A DNA stretch of 64,000 nucleotides from DATFVJ01 sp963727015 (GCA_963727015.1 CAVSEV010000013.1:124001-188000); one strand, 5' to 3'; numbered from the stretch's first letter, positions 1 to 9,518 are shown. The notes: generated from the letters alone by a model not told the origin. Numbers and translations are program-made.

Positions 1-698
1 TGCGTGGGTGGCTCTGACGCTCGGATAGGCGGGTCGGGAGCAGTGGCACTCTTCAGGCTATTCCTGAGGGCTGCTATTCGCCTATCGACGGCGGCGAAAA
101 GGTCAGAACGCGCCTCCATCTGGCGGAGCAACTCGAACGCGGCAGGTCTGTCGTTCGGGTCCGCAGAAGGAGCAAAGGCGCCCTCCAGCCTGCCGACAAT
201 AGCGAGTTGCTGGTCCAGATTGAGCGCTGGGGCCGATAGCTGATCGGCGATAGTGTCCCAGTAGGAGATAGGGACGTCCGGCGGTCTCGGGAGCGGACGC
301 GGCAGCGGTTGCGGCGGAGGAAGTCGCATGATGGCGCCGACCAGTTTGAAGGCGGCAGCCTCGTCTGGCCGTGAGTAATCGATGATCTGGAGCCGCGCTA
401 TATCGGACGGCAGTACTGCGGAGTCCAGCGAATCGATAGCGAGCGGAAGGACAGGCTTGCCCAGGCGCATTGCATACTGGCGCTCAATCGTGCACGCTTG
501 AGACTTCAGGGAAGCTCGGGACACTATCGCGAGGAGAGCGTCACACTGGCGAAGCTGGTCTAGAATTTTGTCCCACCACACTTGGCCGCCGCTCAGATCG
601 GTGTCGAGCCAGACGCTGTTTCCCGCTTGCCGTAATCTCTGCGCCAGAGGATCGACGTTAGGCCGGTCTGGCCGAGCATAGGAAATGAAGAGCTGCAA
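1..698 (-). CDS. TIR-domain protein, C-terminus off the left edge
   Basis: The minus-strand frame is open from 698 to the window edge. I chose TTG at 698 because a GGGGGA ribosome site lies just upstream; GTG at 776 in the same frame is the alternative. The first ~115 residues read as a bacterial TIR domain: LFISYARPDRP at the start, the VWLDTDLSGG loop, WWDKILDQL with the expected acidic and aromatic residues, then ALLAIVSRASLKSQACTIE and GKPVLPLAID. A proline-rich linker (PPPQPLPRPLPRPP) follows, then a helical segment. Bacterial TIR domains often hydrolyse NAD+ or make signalling nucleotides in antiphage defence. The C-terminal effector or sensor part is not in the window, so its role is inferred. 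It sits beside a dead integrase and a methyltransferase fragment, consistent with a defence or mobile context. Confidence 0.75.
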   Translation of the reverse strand, partial: MQLFISYARPDRPNVDPLAQRLRQAGNSVWLDTDLSGGQVWWDKILDQLRQCDALLAIVSRASLKSQACTIERQYAMRLGKPVLPLAIDSLDSAVLPSDIARLQIIDYSRPDEAAAFKLVGAIMRLPPPQPLPRPLPRPPDVPISYWDTIADQLSAPALNLDQQLAIVGRLEGAFAPSADPNDRPAAFELLRQMEARSDLFAAVDRRIAALRNSLKSATAPDPPIRASEPPT

Positions 699-999
699 CG
701 ATTCCCCCAGGCCTCTTAACTCTGACGCCGTTGACCTCTCGCACCCCTCGCTGAAGGCCAGACTTTCGGCGCGCACAGTCTGCCATGGCGTGTCCAGGTG
801 GTCAAGAGCCGGAAGTATCGGGCAATCCCTCAAGGAGTTTCGGGAGGCCCATAACTGTGTGGCATGCACTCCGTCCCTGGCCGCGCCGATGTCCTTGGGG
901 TGCTGAGGCACAGGCCGTATAGACGAAAGTTCGGCCAGGTTGAACTTGAATGCACGATCCAAACGCCGCTTCCGGTGAATCCGGAGCCGACGCACGGCA

Positions 1000-1255
1000 G
1001 TGCGGGCCGACATCGAACAGATCCAAGCCGCGGCCGAACGCCCCGCCCGGATCACCGGGCAACTGCTCGTCGCCGGGCGGCGAGAGATGACTAGGCCAGC
1101 GGCACTCGGGCCGAGCGCCGTCGTGGCCGACACCCGCGACTTGCTGGCTAGCGCGGCGGGGGGCCATCGAAATCCGGGCCGACCTGGCCGCCATCGTGGC
1201 CGATCGCGGCCAGGCCGGGCAGGTGCTGCTCAACCTGGCCGCATGGATGTATCAG
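1000..1255 (+). pseudogene. Sensor histidine kinase remnant
   Basis: Residues from 1000 read ADIEQIQAAAERPARITGQL and then LLVAGRREMTRPAAL, matching the segment between the phospho-acceptor helices and the ATPase domain of hybrid-type histidine kinases. After about 1160 the match moves to another frame (IEIRADLAAIVADRGQAGQV, then LLNLA), which is the start of the HATPase N-box region. Both ends are missing and a frameshift separates the pieces, so this is a dead fragment. No partner regulator is nearby. Confidence 0.6.
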
Positions 1256-1332
1256 GCCGGCTCGGCGCGCCTCTGTATACGCGGAGTGCAGCAGGATTAC
1301 GGACGCTCAGCGTCCAAGGGAATGGGGGAACC

Positions 1333-1713
1333 ATGTCCGCGAACAAATTCGTGTTGAAACATCACCAGATTGAGGTCGAGTACACGATCGGCATTACCCC
1401 GGGGCTTCCAGCGCTGATCTACAACGACGGCAGTTCCGCCGTGAAAAACTTCACGTCGAGTGAAATCACAATGGATGACACGGCGCTCGGATCGCTGATC
1501 TCCGTTCCGTTGCTGATAACAGTGGACACCGGCGGCGAGAGGTTCGGCTTCTTCCTGCCCGAACGTGACGTCCCGCCGCGGCAGACGGAGAACTTCACGA
1601 CGGTCGGCGTGTACGAGATGTTCGGCGGGCCCGACTCGTTCCCGAGCCGATCGCCATCGTGGCGGAGCATCGAGTTGCACGGTACGGCGCAGACCATAGC
1701 CGTGCCGCTTTAA
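1333..1713 (+). CDS. Hypothetical protein, 126 aa
   Basis: ATG at 1333 is preceded by GGGGGAA at good spacing. The frame is open upstream, but that part is the kinase remnant, so the RBS decides the start. The protein is acidic to neutral, begins MSANKFVLKHHQIEVEYTIG, and is rich in beta-forming residues (ISVPLLITVDTGGERFGFFL, LHGTAQTIAVPL). It has no signal peptide, membrane segment or cysteines. I do not recognise the family. The beta-rich pattern suggests a small sandwich or barrel fold, which is only an impression. Confidence 0.5.
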   Translation: MSANKFVLKHHQIEVEYTIGITPGLPALIYNDGSSAVKNFTSSEITMDDTALGSLISVPLLITVDTGGERFGFFLPERDVPPRQTENFTTVGVYEMFGGPDSFPSRSPSWRSIELHGTAQTIAVPL

Positions 1714-2138
1714 TCAACTGGTCGCCAAAGGTCCAGCCGGCCTGGTACGGCCGCGGCGGATGGCTGCTGGCCACAGCGCATGGCCCGTGGTCACCGGCCG
1801 TAGCTGGGCCGTGGTGCCCGACGGCGGCCCCGAGGACGCCGCCGCTGCGCGCTGCGCTGGACGGGAAATGGGGACGGCTGACCGGCTTCGCCCGCGCGGT
1901 GTTGCTGCGCCGCCTGGGGGATTTGATCTCAGATCAAGAAAGTGCCGTCCGGTGCGGTACGCCGCGGTTCGCTCTGCAACGCCATGACCTGCACAGACGG
2001 GAGACCATCGACCGTAGCGAACCGGAGCGAACCGGAGCCCACCGATCGTTAGGCTGTGCGTTACATGACCGGTACGGGAGGCACCCAGACAGAAGCACCG
2101 GTCCCACCGAGGTGGCCCGGGGCCCTGCGCGGAACCGA
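1714..2138. other. No convincing gene
   Basis: Open frames here look like GC-rich shadows and none carries a recognisable domain. The only structure I see is a short tandem duplication of CGAACCGGAG around 2018-2037. Confidence 0.4.
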
Positions 2139-2937
2139 TCATGACTCTGACGGGAACACCCGGTCCATCGTCTCCGCGGCCTTCGACCGCACCGGCTTGA
2201 GCTGGTGCCGGTAGACGGTTTCGGTCACCTTCGTGCTGGAGTGGCCGACGAGGTCGGCTATCGACAGGAGATCCACATCGGCATCGCTGAGCACGCTGAC
2301 GAAGGTGTGCCTCAGCCTCCGGTGGAACCCAGTTGCCGCCGCCCGGGTGCGTGCCGTCGAGCCCCGCCCGGGTGACCAGCTTCTCGAACTCGTCCCGCAC
2401 TTGCTCCGCGCTGAGGCGGGCGCCCGTCGCCGTGCAGAACACGTAGGTGCCGTCATCCGCCAGCCCCGCCGCCTCCTGGCGATTCTTGTGCGCCGCCAGC
2501 GCGGCCACCGCGATCTGCGGGAGCCCGACCCGGCGGCGTGACTTCTCGGTCTTGGTGTCGCCTCCCGCGCGCACCGAGTGGTACACGTTGACCGCGGCCC
2601 GGACGAGGTCCACGTCCGCTCACGTCAGCTCGCGCATCTCCTCTGTGCGCACGCCCGTGAGCAGCGCGACCGTGGTGTAGCAGCGGGCGAGGGTGGTGTC
2701 ATCCACGGCCACCTTCAGCGGCACCGCGGCCTGCACGGCGGTCATCGCGTAGGACGGCCGGCCGGCGCTGGCGCCCTTCGGCCTCAGTGCCAGCCTGGCG
2801 ACGTTTCGGCCGACCTTGCCGTTCCGCATCGCGCGGTCAGTCGCCGCGGCGAGGCCGTCCTTTGCCAGCTTGACGCTGCGGTCGCCGTTCGTCTGCGTGA
2901 TCTTGAAGAGGGCGCCCTCGACGTCGTCCGGCTGCAA
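2139..2937 (-). pseudogene. Tyrosine recombinase (phage-type integrase), broken
   Basis: Three collinear minus-strand pieces make one integrase. From 2937 the N-terminal and arm-binding part reads QPDDVEGALFKITQTNGDR and ends TGVRTEEMRELT. A TGA codon at about 2618 stands where LTWADVDL would normally have Trp. The frame then resumes with DVDLVRAAVNVYHSVRAGG and TKTEKSRRRVGLP. Near 2330 the reading moves frame again to RRLRHTFVSVLSDADVD and LVGHSSTKVTETVYRHQLKP, which supply the catalytic Arg-His and His/Tyr boxes. A nonsense change plus a frameshift make it inactive. It marks a former integrative element together with the neighbouring methyltransferase fragment. Confidence 0.8.
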
Positions 2938-3110
2938 CTCGGCAAGCTTCCTTGACCGAGGCCGAACCGGCCGAGCTGGTGACTGGCGAGGTACGACGTT
3001 GTGGGTCGCCTAGATACGACTAGCGCGAGCTGCCGCCGCCGACTGAGCACAAGCGAGGGCTGAAGGCCGCTTGAGCTTCACACCAGCCACCGAGGCCCAC
3101 ATGAACTCAC

Positions 3111-3437
3111 ATGAACTGCACTCCGTTCACCCTGGCCGGCCAGCAGCTCGGCGCCGCCGACGAGCGCGACCTCTGGCCCGAGGCGCTGCGCCTCGTGGAT
3201 GAAATCCGGCCGAGAGCGGTCCTGTTGGAGAACGTCCCCGGGCTGACCGCGGCCAGGTTCGACAGCTACCGCGGCCAGGAGCTCGTCGAGTGGCTGCACG
3301 CCGTCGGCTACGAGACCTGGTGGCACGCCCTGCTCGTATCGCGCCAGCCGACCACCTTCGGCGCGGCCCCGCCACAAACCCGGCACGAGAGAGGCCGAAT
3401 TGTTACTCACAGCCTGGCTGCCCGGCTCCTACCATGA
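3111..3437 (+). pseudogene. C5-cytosine DNA methyltransferase fragment
   Basis: The frame contains DLWPEALRLVDEIRPRAVLL followed by ENVPGL, which is motif IV of C5-methyltransferases (Glu-Asn-Val), then a GYETWW element. The catalytic Pro-Cys motif upstream and the target-recognition and motif IX-X regions downstream are absent. About 100 residues remain of a usual 350-400. It appears to be a leftover of a restriction or phage methylase beside the dead integrase. Confidence 0.6.
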
Positions 3438-3529
3438 TTCGACGGCTCGCCGAGCATGCGGGCGGTCGCGCCGCGGTGGCCTACGGTCATCGACTCGCGG
3501 ACGAACTTCGTGGACAAGAGGAAGGGCGA

Positions 3530-5359
3530 GTGTCGATGCGGACGTTCACGCGCGGTTACGCCGCCATCGCTACCCTAGCGATCCTTGCGCTCGTCGTCGC
3601 CGCGTGTGGGGGCAGCAGCAAGTCGACATCGTCCGGCACGTCGTCCTCGGCAGCCGGTCAGCAGGGTCTCAACCCGGGTACGGGCGCGGCGCAAAAGGGC
3701 GGCACGCTGAACATGCTCGGTACCGGCGACGTGGACTACATGGACCCGAACATCAGCTACTTCACGACCGGCTATCTGGCCCAGCGCATGTGGATCCGTG
3801 GCCTTTACGCCTGGCCGGCCATCGCCGGAAAGACGACGCTGCCCTATCCCGACCTCGCGACCGCGGCGCCGGCCATAAGCAACGGCGGCCGGACCTACTC
3901 GATGACGATCCGGCCAGGCGCGATGTGGGACACCTCCCCGCCTCGGCAGGTCACCGCGGCAGACGCGGTGCTGGGGCTCAAGCGCGCGTGCAACCCGGCG
4001 GAGCCGTTCGGCGGCCTGCCCGACTTCGAGACGCTGATCGTCGGCTACCAGGCTTTCTGCACCGGCTTCGTCAAGGTCGCGCCGACCGCGGCCGCGATCA
4101 AGGCCTACGTCGACAGCAACCAGATCTCCGGCGTGACGGCCAGCGGCGAGACCATTACCTACAGGCTGACCCAGCCGGCGACCTACTTCCCGGGCATCCT
4201 GACCATGCCGCCGTTCAACCCGGCGCCGGTCGAGACCCTCAACTACGTACCTGGGAGCGCCGCGGCGCAGCAGCACACGATCGCTGACGGCCCCTACATG
4301 GTGCAGAGCTACACCCCAGCCCGGAGCATCGTGTTCGTGCGCAACCCGGCCTGGCAGGCGAGCAGCGACCCAATCCGCAAGGCGTACGTCGACAAGATCG
4401 TTGTTAATGAGGCGGGCGCGCCGGAGACCGTCCAGCAGCAACTCCAGACTGACACCGCGGCGGCGAGCACGGAGTGGGATGCTCCTCCGCCGATCGCGGC
4501 GATTCCTGGCCTGATCAGCCAGATGAAGTCCGGAGGCAAGAACTTCACCCTCGGGCCCACCTACGGGACGAACCCGTACATCGTGTTCAATGGGGTGTCG
4601 CCGGACAACGGCGGGGCGCTCGGTAAGGTCGCGGTCCGCCAGGCACTCAGCTACGGGCTAAACCGCGCGCACCTGGTCCAGGATGCCGGTGGCGCGCAAG
4701 TCAGCCCGCCGCTCACGCACATCCTGCCACCTGGTATCGGCGGGTCCCAGAATGTGCCGGCGGGCTATAACCCGTACGCGTACAATCCGTCCAAGGCCAA
4801 GTCCATGCTGGCAGCGGCCGGTTACCCGAACGGGCTGACCCTCAAGATGCTGTACCAGCCCGCGCTAGCGCTGCAGGCTAAGATGTTCCAGACCCTGCAG
4901 GCTGACCTGTCCGCCATCGGCGTCAAGGTCACCGGCGTCGGCGTCCCGAACGCGGACTTCTTCGTGAGATACCTCGAGGTTCCGTCCGTGGCCAAGCGCG
5001 GCGTATGGGACATCGCGCTGTCATCGTGGTTCCCCGACTGGTACGGCGAGGCGGCGGTATCGTTCTTCAGGCCGCTGTTCTCCGGCCCAGCGTCTTATCC
5101 GCCGTCCGGCAGCAACTTCGGGTTTTACAGCAACCCCACGGTTACCTCAATGATCTCCCAGGCGTCCCAGGCGTCAACCACCTCCGCTGCCGACGCCATG
5201 TGGGGCCAGCTGGACCAGAAGGTCATGCAGGACGCGCCCATCTACCCGATCACCGACCCGTATCAGCCCGTCTACCACGCCAGCTATGTGCACAACGCGG
5301 TCTATGTCCAGTCATTGCTGCAGATAGACCCGACCAATGTCTGGCTGAGCACGCCGTAA
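3530..5359 (+). CDS. ABC transporter substrate-binding lipoprotein (family 5, peptide/nickel type)
   Basis: GTG at 3530 and ATG at 3536 both follow GAGGAAGGG; I took the GTG. A lipoprotein signal is plain: MRTFTRGY, a hydrophobic stretch (IATLAILALVVAA) and then the lipobox Cys before GGSSKSTSSG. The Ser/Gly/Thr-rich linker is typical of actinobacterial lipoproteins. The body has SBP_bac_5 features: GTLNMLGTGDVDYMDPN near the start, VRQALSYGLNRAHLVQ, and NPYAYNPSKAKSMLAAAGYP. At about 609 aa it is full length. It should bind oligopeptides or similar solutes outside the membrane. No permease or ATPase genes lie beside it, so it is an orphan receptor and its substrate is unknown. Confidence 0.85.
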   Translation: MSMRTFTRGYAAIATLAILALVVAACGGSSKSTSSGTSSSAAGQQGLNPGTGAAQKGGTLNMLGTGDVDYMDPNISYFTTGYLAQRMWIRGLYAWPAIAGKTTLPYPDLATAAPAISNGGRTYSMTIRPGAMWDTSPPRQVTAADAVLGLKRACNPAEPFGGLPDFETLIVGYQAFCTGFVKVAPTAAAIKAYVDSNQISGVTASGETITYRLTQPATYFPGILTMPPFNPAPVETLNYVPGSAAAQQHTIADGPYMVQSYTPARSIVFVRNPAWQASSDPIRKAYVDKIVVNEAGAPETVQQQLQTDTAAASTEWDAPPPIAAIPGLISQMKSGGKNFTLGPTYGTNPYIVFNGVSPDNGGALGKVAVRQALSYGLNRAHLVQDAGGAQVSPPLTHILPPGIGGSQNVPAGYNPYAYNPSKAKSMLAAAGYPNGLTLKMLYQPALALQAKMFQTLQADLSAIGVKVTGVGVPNADFFVRYLEVPSVAKRGVWDIALSSWFPDWYGEAAVSFFRPLFSGPASYPPSGSNFGFYSNPTVTSMISQASQASTTSAADAMWGQLDQKVMQDAPIYPITDPYQPVYHASYVHNAVYVQSLLQIDPTNVWLSTP

Positions 5360-5907
5360 CCACCTGCCAGTCGGACGGAAACCTGTCATCACGCTGGCCG
5401 GGGTGCCCGGGCTGCGCCGCGTCAGCGACTGCGCTCCGTAACCGCCATGGCGGCAACTTCGCGTCCGCTAGAAGTCCCGCGTCGCGCGCCCTGACGGCTG
5501 AGCCGGCTATGTGGCCCATCAATGCGCCGCGTGCTGACCGGCCCACCTACTGGCAGCGGACGGGCAACATGTGGCTGATCGGTATCGCCACAGCCCTGCT
5601 GGGAGCCGTGGCGGGATACCTGCTCGGTAAGCTCACCTGCTTCCTGACACTGCCCACGGGCGCGGTTATTGGCCGGGCCTCATGGCAAGCAGCCCGGCCA
5701 AGCCGCGGAAATCGCGCTGACCGGAAAGGCACCGAGCGGCTTAGCGCCTCCCGCAAACCTGCCGACTGGGCTTACAGCAAAAGGTGGCGCGTAAGTGGCT
5801 GGGAGATGTGCCGGTCGTACCAGAACTCCGACCCGGCATGCGACTCGAAGGGGCGGGGGCCCAGACAGTGCAGCAGACGCGACCCGTTCACCCTCGGGTA
5901 AGCCTGG
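5360..5907. other. Mostly non-coding; possible small membrane ORF
   Basis: A plus-strand frame near 5569 reads MWLIGIATALLGAVAGYLLG and on through a second hydrophobic stretch, which could be a one- or two-helix membrane peptide. There is no clear ribosome site and the downstream residues are low complexity. I do not call it as a gene. Confidence 0.3.
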
Positions 5908-6372
5908 TCAGGGGGCGAGCCGGGCGGGAAAGCCGCCGGTGGCGACCGGGCCCCAGCGGCGTGGCGTGATCCGGATCAGCGACTTGTGCTGGCGCCGCAT
6001 CGCCTCGCGGTACTCCGTCCAGTCCGGATGCTCCCCGGAGATGCTGCGGAAGTAGTCCACCAGCGGCTCCACGGCGTCGGGCATGTCCAGCACCTCGGCG
6101 TCGCCATCGACCTGGACCCAGGGATCATTGAAGTCGTCGGAGAGCACAACGACCGTTGCGGTAGCGGTACGCCGCACATTTGCGGCTTTGGCGCGCTCAG
6201 GGTATGTCGAGATGACCACTCGTCCCCCGCTGTCGACGCCACACGTGACCGGAGACGCCTGCGGTGTGCCGTCAGCACGGCTGGTGACCAGTACGGCGCG
6301 ATGCCGCGACCGCACGAACTCCAGCAGCCCGGCCAGGTCGACCCGGGTATTGGTGGCGATCCGCGGTGACAT
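5908..6372 (-). CDS. PPOX-class F420-dependent oxidoreductase
   Basis: The 154-aa protein has the split-barrel pattern of Rv1155-like enzymes: FVRSRHRAVLVTSRADGTPQ, SPVTCGVDSGGRVVISTYPE, RAKAANVRRTATATVVV, WVQVDGDAEVLDMPDAVEPL and a terminal KSLIRITPRRWGPV. Members bind F420 or FMN at the dimer interface and reduce small molecules or act on heme or biliverdin precursors. Length and domain boundaries match the family (TIGR03618 type). The gene is cytoplasmic, monocistronic, and runs toward the solute-binding gene. The substrate cannot be read from the sequence. Confidence 0.85.
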   Translation of the reverse strand: MSPRIATNTRVDLAGLLEFVRSRHRAVLVTSRADGTPQASPVTCGVDSGGRVVISTYPERAKAANVRRTATATVVVLSDDFNDPWVQVDGDAEVLDMPDAVEPLVDYFRSISGEHPDWTEYREAMRRQHKSLIRITPRRWGPVATGGFPARLAP

Positions 6373-6382
6373 GGCCGCGAGT

Positions 6383-6643
6383 CTACGCCGCGCGAGACCG
6401 GATCACTGATGCTCGGGGAGGAACCACCCGGCCGTCCGGAAGGAGCTCACCAGTATCGTCGAAAAGCACGACGCCGTTGCACAGCAGGCTCCACCCCTGC
6501 TCCGGGTGAGCGGCGACGGTGTGCGCGGCGTCGCGGTCAGGAGCGGTAGCCGCCGGACACGGCGGGACGTGATGGCACGCCGGAGTTCGGGCATCGGCTG
6601 AACAGGCTTCCGGTGCTCCCCTTCGAAGCGCTGAAGTGATCAC
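6383..6643 (-). CDS. DUF5999 family protein
   Basis: The C-terminal two thirds match the actinobacterial DUF5999 pattern: CHHVPPCP, DRDAAHTVAAHPEQGWSLL, CNGVVLFDDTGELLPDGRVV. Family members usually start directly at Met-Cys-His/Gln. Here the Cys-His is preceded by about 18 extra residues, because the only plausible start is GTG at 6643, which follows AAGGGGG. The protein would be 86 aa. The conserved Cys/His residues suggest metal binding, but no function is known to me. It lies just upstream of the PPOX gene on the same strand. Confidence 0.65.
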   Translation of the reverse strand: MITSALRRGAPEACSADARTPACHHVPPCPAATAPDRDAAHTVAAHPEQGWSLLCNGVVLFDDTGELLPDGRVVPPRASVIRSRAA

Positions 6644-7129
6644 TGCTGCCCCCTTGAGCTGGATCGCCGGCCGTGCCGCGCGACGGATCACAGGGTGCGC
6701 CGGGATCGGGGCAGCAGACAAGCAGGAGAACCGCCGGGCGCGGGGCCGCTCAACCAGCCGCCCAATCACGAGGACGGGCCCTGCCGCCAGCGCGGCAGTA
6801 GCACACTTAACCAGATACGCGGACGGGCCGCCTGATACACCTTGCCGGACGACTACCCCGGGCCGGACGACGCCCCAGCGGAATTCCGCGCGCACCACCT
6901 GACGGTGCGCCGCTGCCGCGCGGGATCGCTGCGGGCCGATGTCCCGTGGGCCGATGTCCCGTGGGCCGCGACTTTCGGTCCTGCGCCGACGACAGCGACA
7001 ACGGAAGCGCCTAGCGGGTTGCGCCGCCGCCCGGGTTGAAACGCGCCTCAACCGGCTGGGAAGAGATGCCGTGGGCCCGGTGTTCGGGCCGGTCGGATGC
7101 GGCGGCATAGGAGGGGGCGGGAAAGTGTC
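6644..7129. other. Intergenic; tandem 15-bp duplication
   Basis: No supported gene. At 6938-6967 the unit GATGTCCCGTGGGCC occurs twice head to tail. The segment just before 7130 holds GGAGGGGGCGG, the ribosome site of the SDR gene. Confidence 0.4.
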
Positions 7130-7804
7130 ATGCGAGCAGCGGTGATAGTCGGCGCAGGACCGGGCATCGGCACGTCCGTCGCCCGCCGGTTCGGGACTGC
7201 CGGAATGCAGGTCGGGCTCATCGCGCGCGCGAAGGACAGCATCGATGTCGCGCGGACGACGCTTGCCGCAGTAGGCGTTGAGTCGGTCGGTGCGATCGCG
7301 GACGCCGCGCAGGAGATCCAGCTCACGGGCGCACTCGACGCGCTCGCAGGGCAACTCGGCGTTCCGCAGGTACTCATCTACAACGCCGGATTGATCCGGT
7401 CCGACCGGCCGGGCGAGCTGGGCTACGAAGCGCAACTCGCCGCGTACGCCATCAACGTCCTCGGCGCCTTGACGTCGGCCGCCCACATCGCGCCCAGGAT
7501 GGCGGCGGAGGGCCGAGGGACGATCTTGATTACTGGCGGGATGCCCGAACCCGAGCCCGGGGCCACGAGCTTGTCGCTCGGCAAGGCGGCCGTGCGGGCG
7601 CTCACCGTGCTGCTCGCCAAGGAGTACGGGCCTTCGGGCATCCACGTGGCGACGGTCACGGTCGGCGGTGCCGTGGCCCCCGGCAGCCAGTTCGATCCAG
7701 ACCGCATCGCGGAGCATTACTGGCGTCTGCACACTCAGCCTCCCGGCGCCTGGGAAACCGAGGTGGTCTTTGCCGGCGAGCCAGCGGCCGCTGACCCTCG
7801 GTGA
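7130..7804 (+). CDS. Atypical short-chain dehydrogenase/reductase
   Basis: A 224-aa Rossmann protein. The dinucleotide motif is GAGPGIG near residue 8, and the NAG motif is present as YNAGLIRSD. The strand that normally carries catalytic Ser reads ILITGGMPEPEPG, and the place of the YxxxK motif reads SLSLGKAAVRAL, so the Lys is kept but the catalytic Tyr is not. This SLSLGKAA form occurs in a distinct SDR subgroup as I recall it. ATG at 7130 follows a strong purine-rich ribosome site. The loss of Tyr suggests altered chemistry or a non-catalytic role. The next gene, an SRPBCC protein on the same strand 110 bp on, may be co-transcribed. Confidence 0.8.
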   Translation: MRAAVIVGAGPGIGTSVARRFGTAGMQVGLIARAKDSIDVARTTLAAVGVESVGAIADAAQEIQLTGALDALAGQLGVPQVLIYNAGLIRSDRPGELGYEAQLAAYAINVLGALTSAAHIAPRMAAEGRGTILITGGMPEPEPGATSLSLGKAAVRALTVLLAKEYGPSGIHVATVTVGGAVAPGSQFDPDRIAEHYWRLHTQPPGAWETEVVFAGEPAAADPR

Positions 7805-7913
7805 GCCGACGATGCGGGCTGCCGGCATCGGCCCGCGGCCAGGTGGCCTTCGGGTCGCGTTCAGCCGCGACCCCGCACCGCGCCGGGTAGGCCGGGCGTT
7901 TTATCGTGGGTGC

Positions 7914-8375
7914 ATGTCCACTGAGGTGGCCGAGAGCATCACGGTCGGCGCTCAGCCGGCTGAGGTGTACGCGCGTGTGTCCGATGTCCGCCGGATGACG
8001 CGATGGAGCCCAGAGTGTTTCGCCGTGTGGGTGCGGTCGGGGCGGGCCGGTGCGCCGCAGCGGTTCGTGGGCTTCAACCGGCGGGGGCCGTTTGTCTGGT
8101 TCACCACGTGCCGGGTCGTGGCAGCCGAGCCTGGCGAGCAGTTCGCGTTCGAGGTCACGACGTTCGGGATGCCGGTGTCGCGGTGGAGCTACCGGTTCGC
8201 GGCGGTGCCCGGCGGCACCGAGGTGATCGAGTGCTGGCAGGACCAGCGAAGCCGGGGTGCTCGCGTCGTGGGCCGGGTGTTCACCGGCCGGGTCGCGAAC
8301 GCCCGGCCGGAGGCCAACCGCGACGGGATGCGCACGACCCTCACACGGCTTAAGCGCGATCTGGAGGCGCCCTGA
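7914..8375 (+). CDS. SRPBCC (polyketide cyclase/dehydrase-like) protein
   Basis: The 153-aa sequence has the START/SRPBCC opening VAESITVGAQPAEVYARVSD, then RMTRWSPECFAVWV, the central FTTCRVVAAEPGEQFAFEV, and a long C-terminal helix. This fold makes a hydrophobic cavity for lipids or polyketides. ATG at 7914 is the natural start because the domain begins at once. It is the size of a stand-alone domain. No biosynthetic cluster is nearby, so the ligand is unknown. Confidence 0.8.
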   Translation: MSTEVAESITVGAQPAEVYARVSDVRRMTRWSPECFAVWVRSGRAGAPQRFVGFNRRGPFVWFTTCRVVAAEPGEQFAFEVTTFGMPVSRWSYRFAAVPGGTEVIECWQDQRSRGARVVGRVFTGRVANARPEANRDGMRTTLTRLKRDLEAP

Positions 8376-8637
8376 CCGCCTATCGCGTGTCCCGCAGATC
8401 TTGGGCGGCGCGGCAGTGCGGTCCACGACCCAGACGATCGCCCGGGGTCGTAGACGGCGCTGAGCCGATTTCATCCGCTTCCCTGGAGCCGTCGATCTCG
8501 GACGAGGCGCGCGCCGGTTCCTGGTCCGATAGCCAGGACCTTTGCCGCTGCGGGCAGGACATCTGGCTCTTGCGCAGCCGGATTGGCGCCGCGCACGGTG
8601 AACATGCAGTGTCGTCGGGCAGCAGGAGGTGGTCTCG

Positions 8638-9429
8638 ATGGCTGCTGCGCAGGCGTACCCGCTGCGGGTGGATGCCTCGCTGGACGCGCCGCCGTCACGC
8701 TGGCTGTGGCTGGTCAAATGGATCCTGGTGATCCCGCACTACATCGCGCTGGCTTTACTGTGGCTGGCCTTCGTCGTGCTCAGCGCGGTGGCGATGGTGG
8801 CGATCGTGGTCACCGGCCGCTACCCGCGGGCGATCTTCGAGTTCAACGTGGGCGTGCTGCGGTGGACCTGGCGGGTGCAGTACTACGCGATCGGCGCGTT
8901 CGGCACCGACCGGTACCCGCCGTTCACGCTGGCCGACGACCCCGCTTATCCCGCGCACCTGGAGGTGGAGTACCCGCAGCGGCTGTCCCGCGGGCTGGCG
9001 CTGGTGAAATGGTGGCTGCTGGCCATCCCGCAGTACATCATCATCGGCGTGTTCACCAGCGGCGTGCCGTGGTGGGGGTGGCTGCCCGGCAACTGCTCCC
9101 CCTCGGTCTCGGTCGGCTTCTGCTACGACCGGGTCGGCGTCTCCTACGGCGGCTGGGGCCGTCTGGGGGGGAATCTGGAGATGTTCGGCTGGGGCGGTCT
9201 GGGGCTGATCGGCATCGTGGCCGTGATCGCCGCGGTGGTCCTGCTGGTCACCGGCCGGTACCCGGAGCGGATCTTCGACTTCGTGCTCGGCATGAACCGG
9301 TGGGTGCTGCGGGTGGCCGGCTACGCCGGGCTGATGACCGACAAGTACCCGCCGTTCCGGCTCGACATGGGCGGCCCGGATCCGGGCACCCTGACCCTGC
9401 CGCCGGCGGCGGGGCCCGGCCCTGGCTGA
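8638..9429 (+). CDS. DUF4389 membrane protein
   Basis: ATG at 8638 follows AGCAGGAGG at ideal distance, so I prefer it to GTG at 8629. The 263-aa protein has two internally similar halves. Each begins with a Lys-Trp followed by a hydrophobic helix (LVKWILVIPHYIALALL and LVKWWLLAIPQYIIIGVF), each has a second helix ending VVTGRYPRAIF or LVTGRYPERIF, and each ends with a DRYPPF or DKYPPF element. That duplicated GRYP plus YPPF pattern is diagnostic of DUF4389. Four membrane helices are expected. The function of the family is not established. Confidence 0.85.
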   Translation: MAAAQAYPLRVDASLDAPPSRWLWLVKWILVIPHYIALALLWLAFVVLSAVAMVAIVVTGRYPRAIFEFNVGVLRWTWRVQYYAIGAFGTDRYPPFTLADDPAYPAHLEVEYPQRLSRGLALVKWWLLAIPQYIIIGVFTSGVPWWGWLPGNCSPSVSVGFCYDRVGVSYGGWGRLGGNLEMFGWGGLGLIGIVAVIAAVVLLVTGRYPERIFDFVLGMNRWVLRVAGYAGLMTDKYPPFRLDMGGPDPGTLTLPPAAGPGPG

Positions 9430-9518
9430 GACGGCGGGCGGGCCTCCGGCCGCCAGAACCGTCATCCCGTGCTTGCGGTGCTTGCCGACGGGCAGGGCGG
9501 TCTGCCCAGCGGCGCAGC

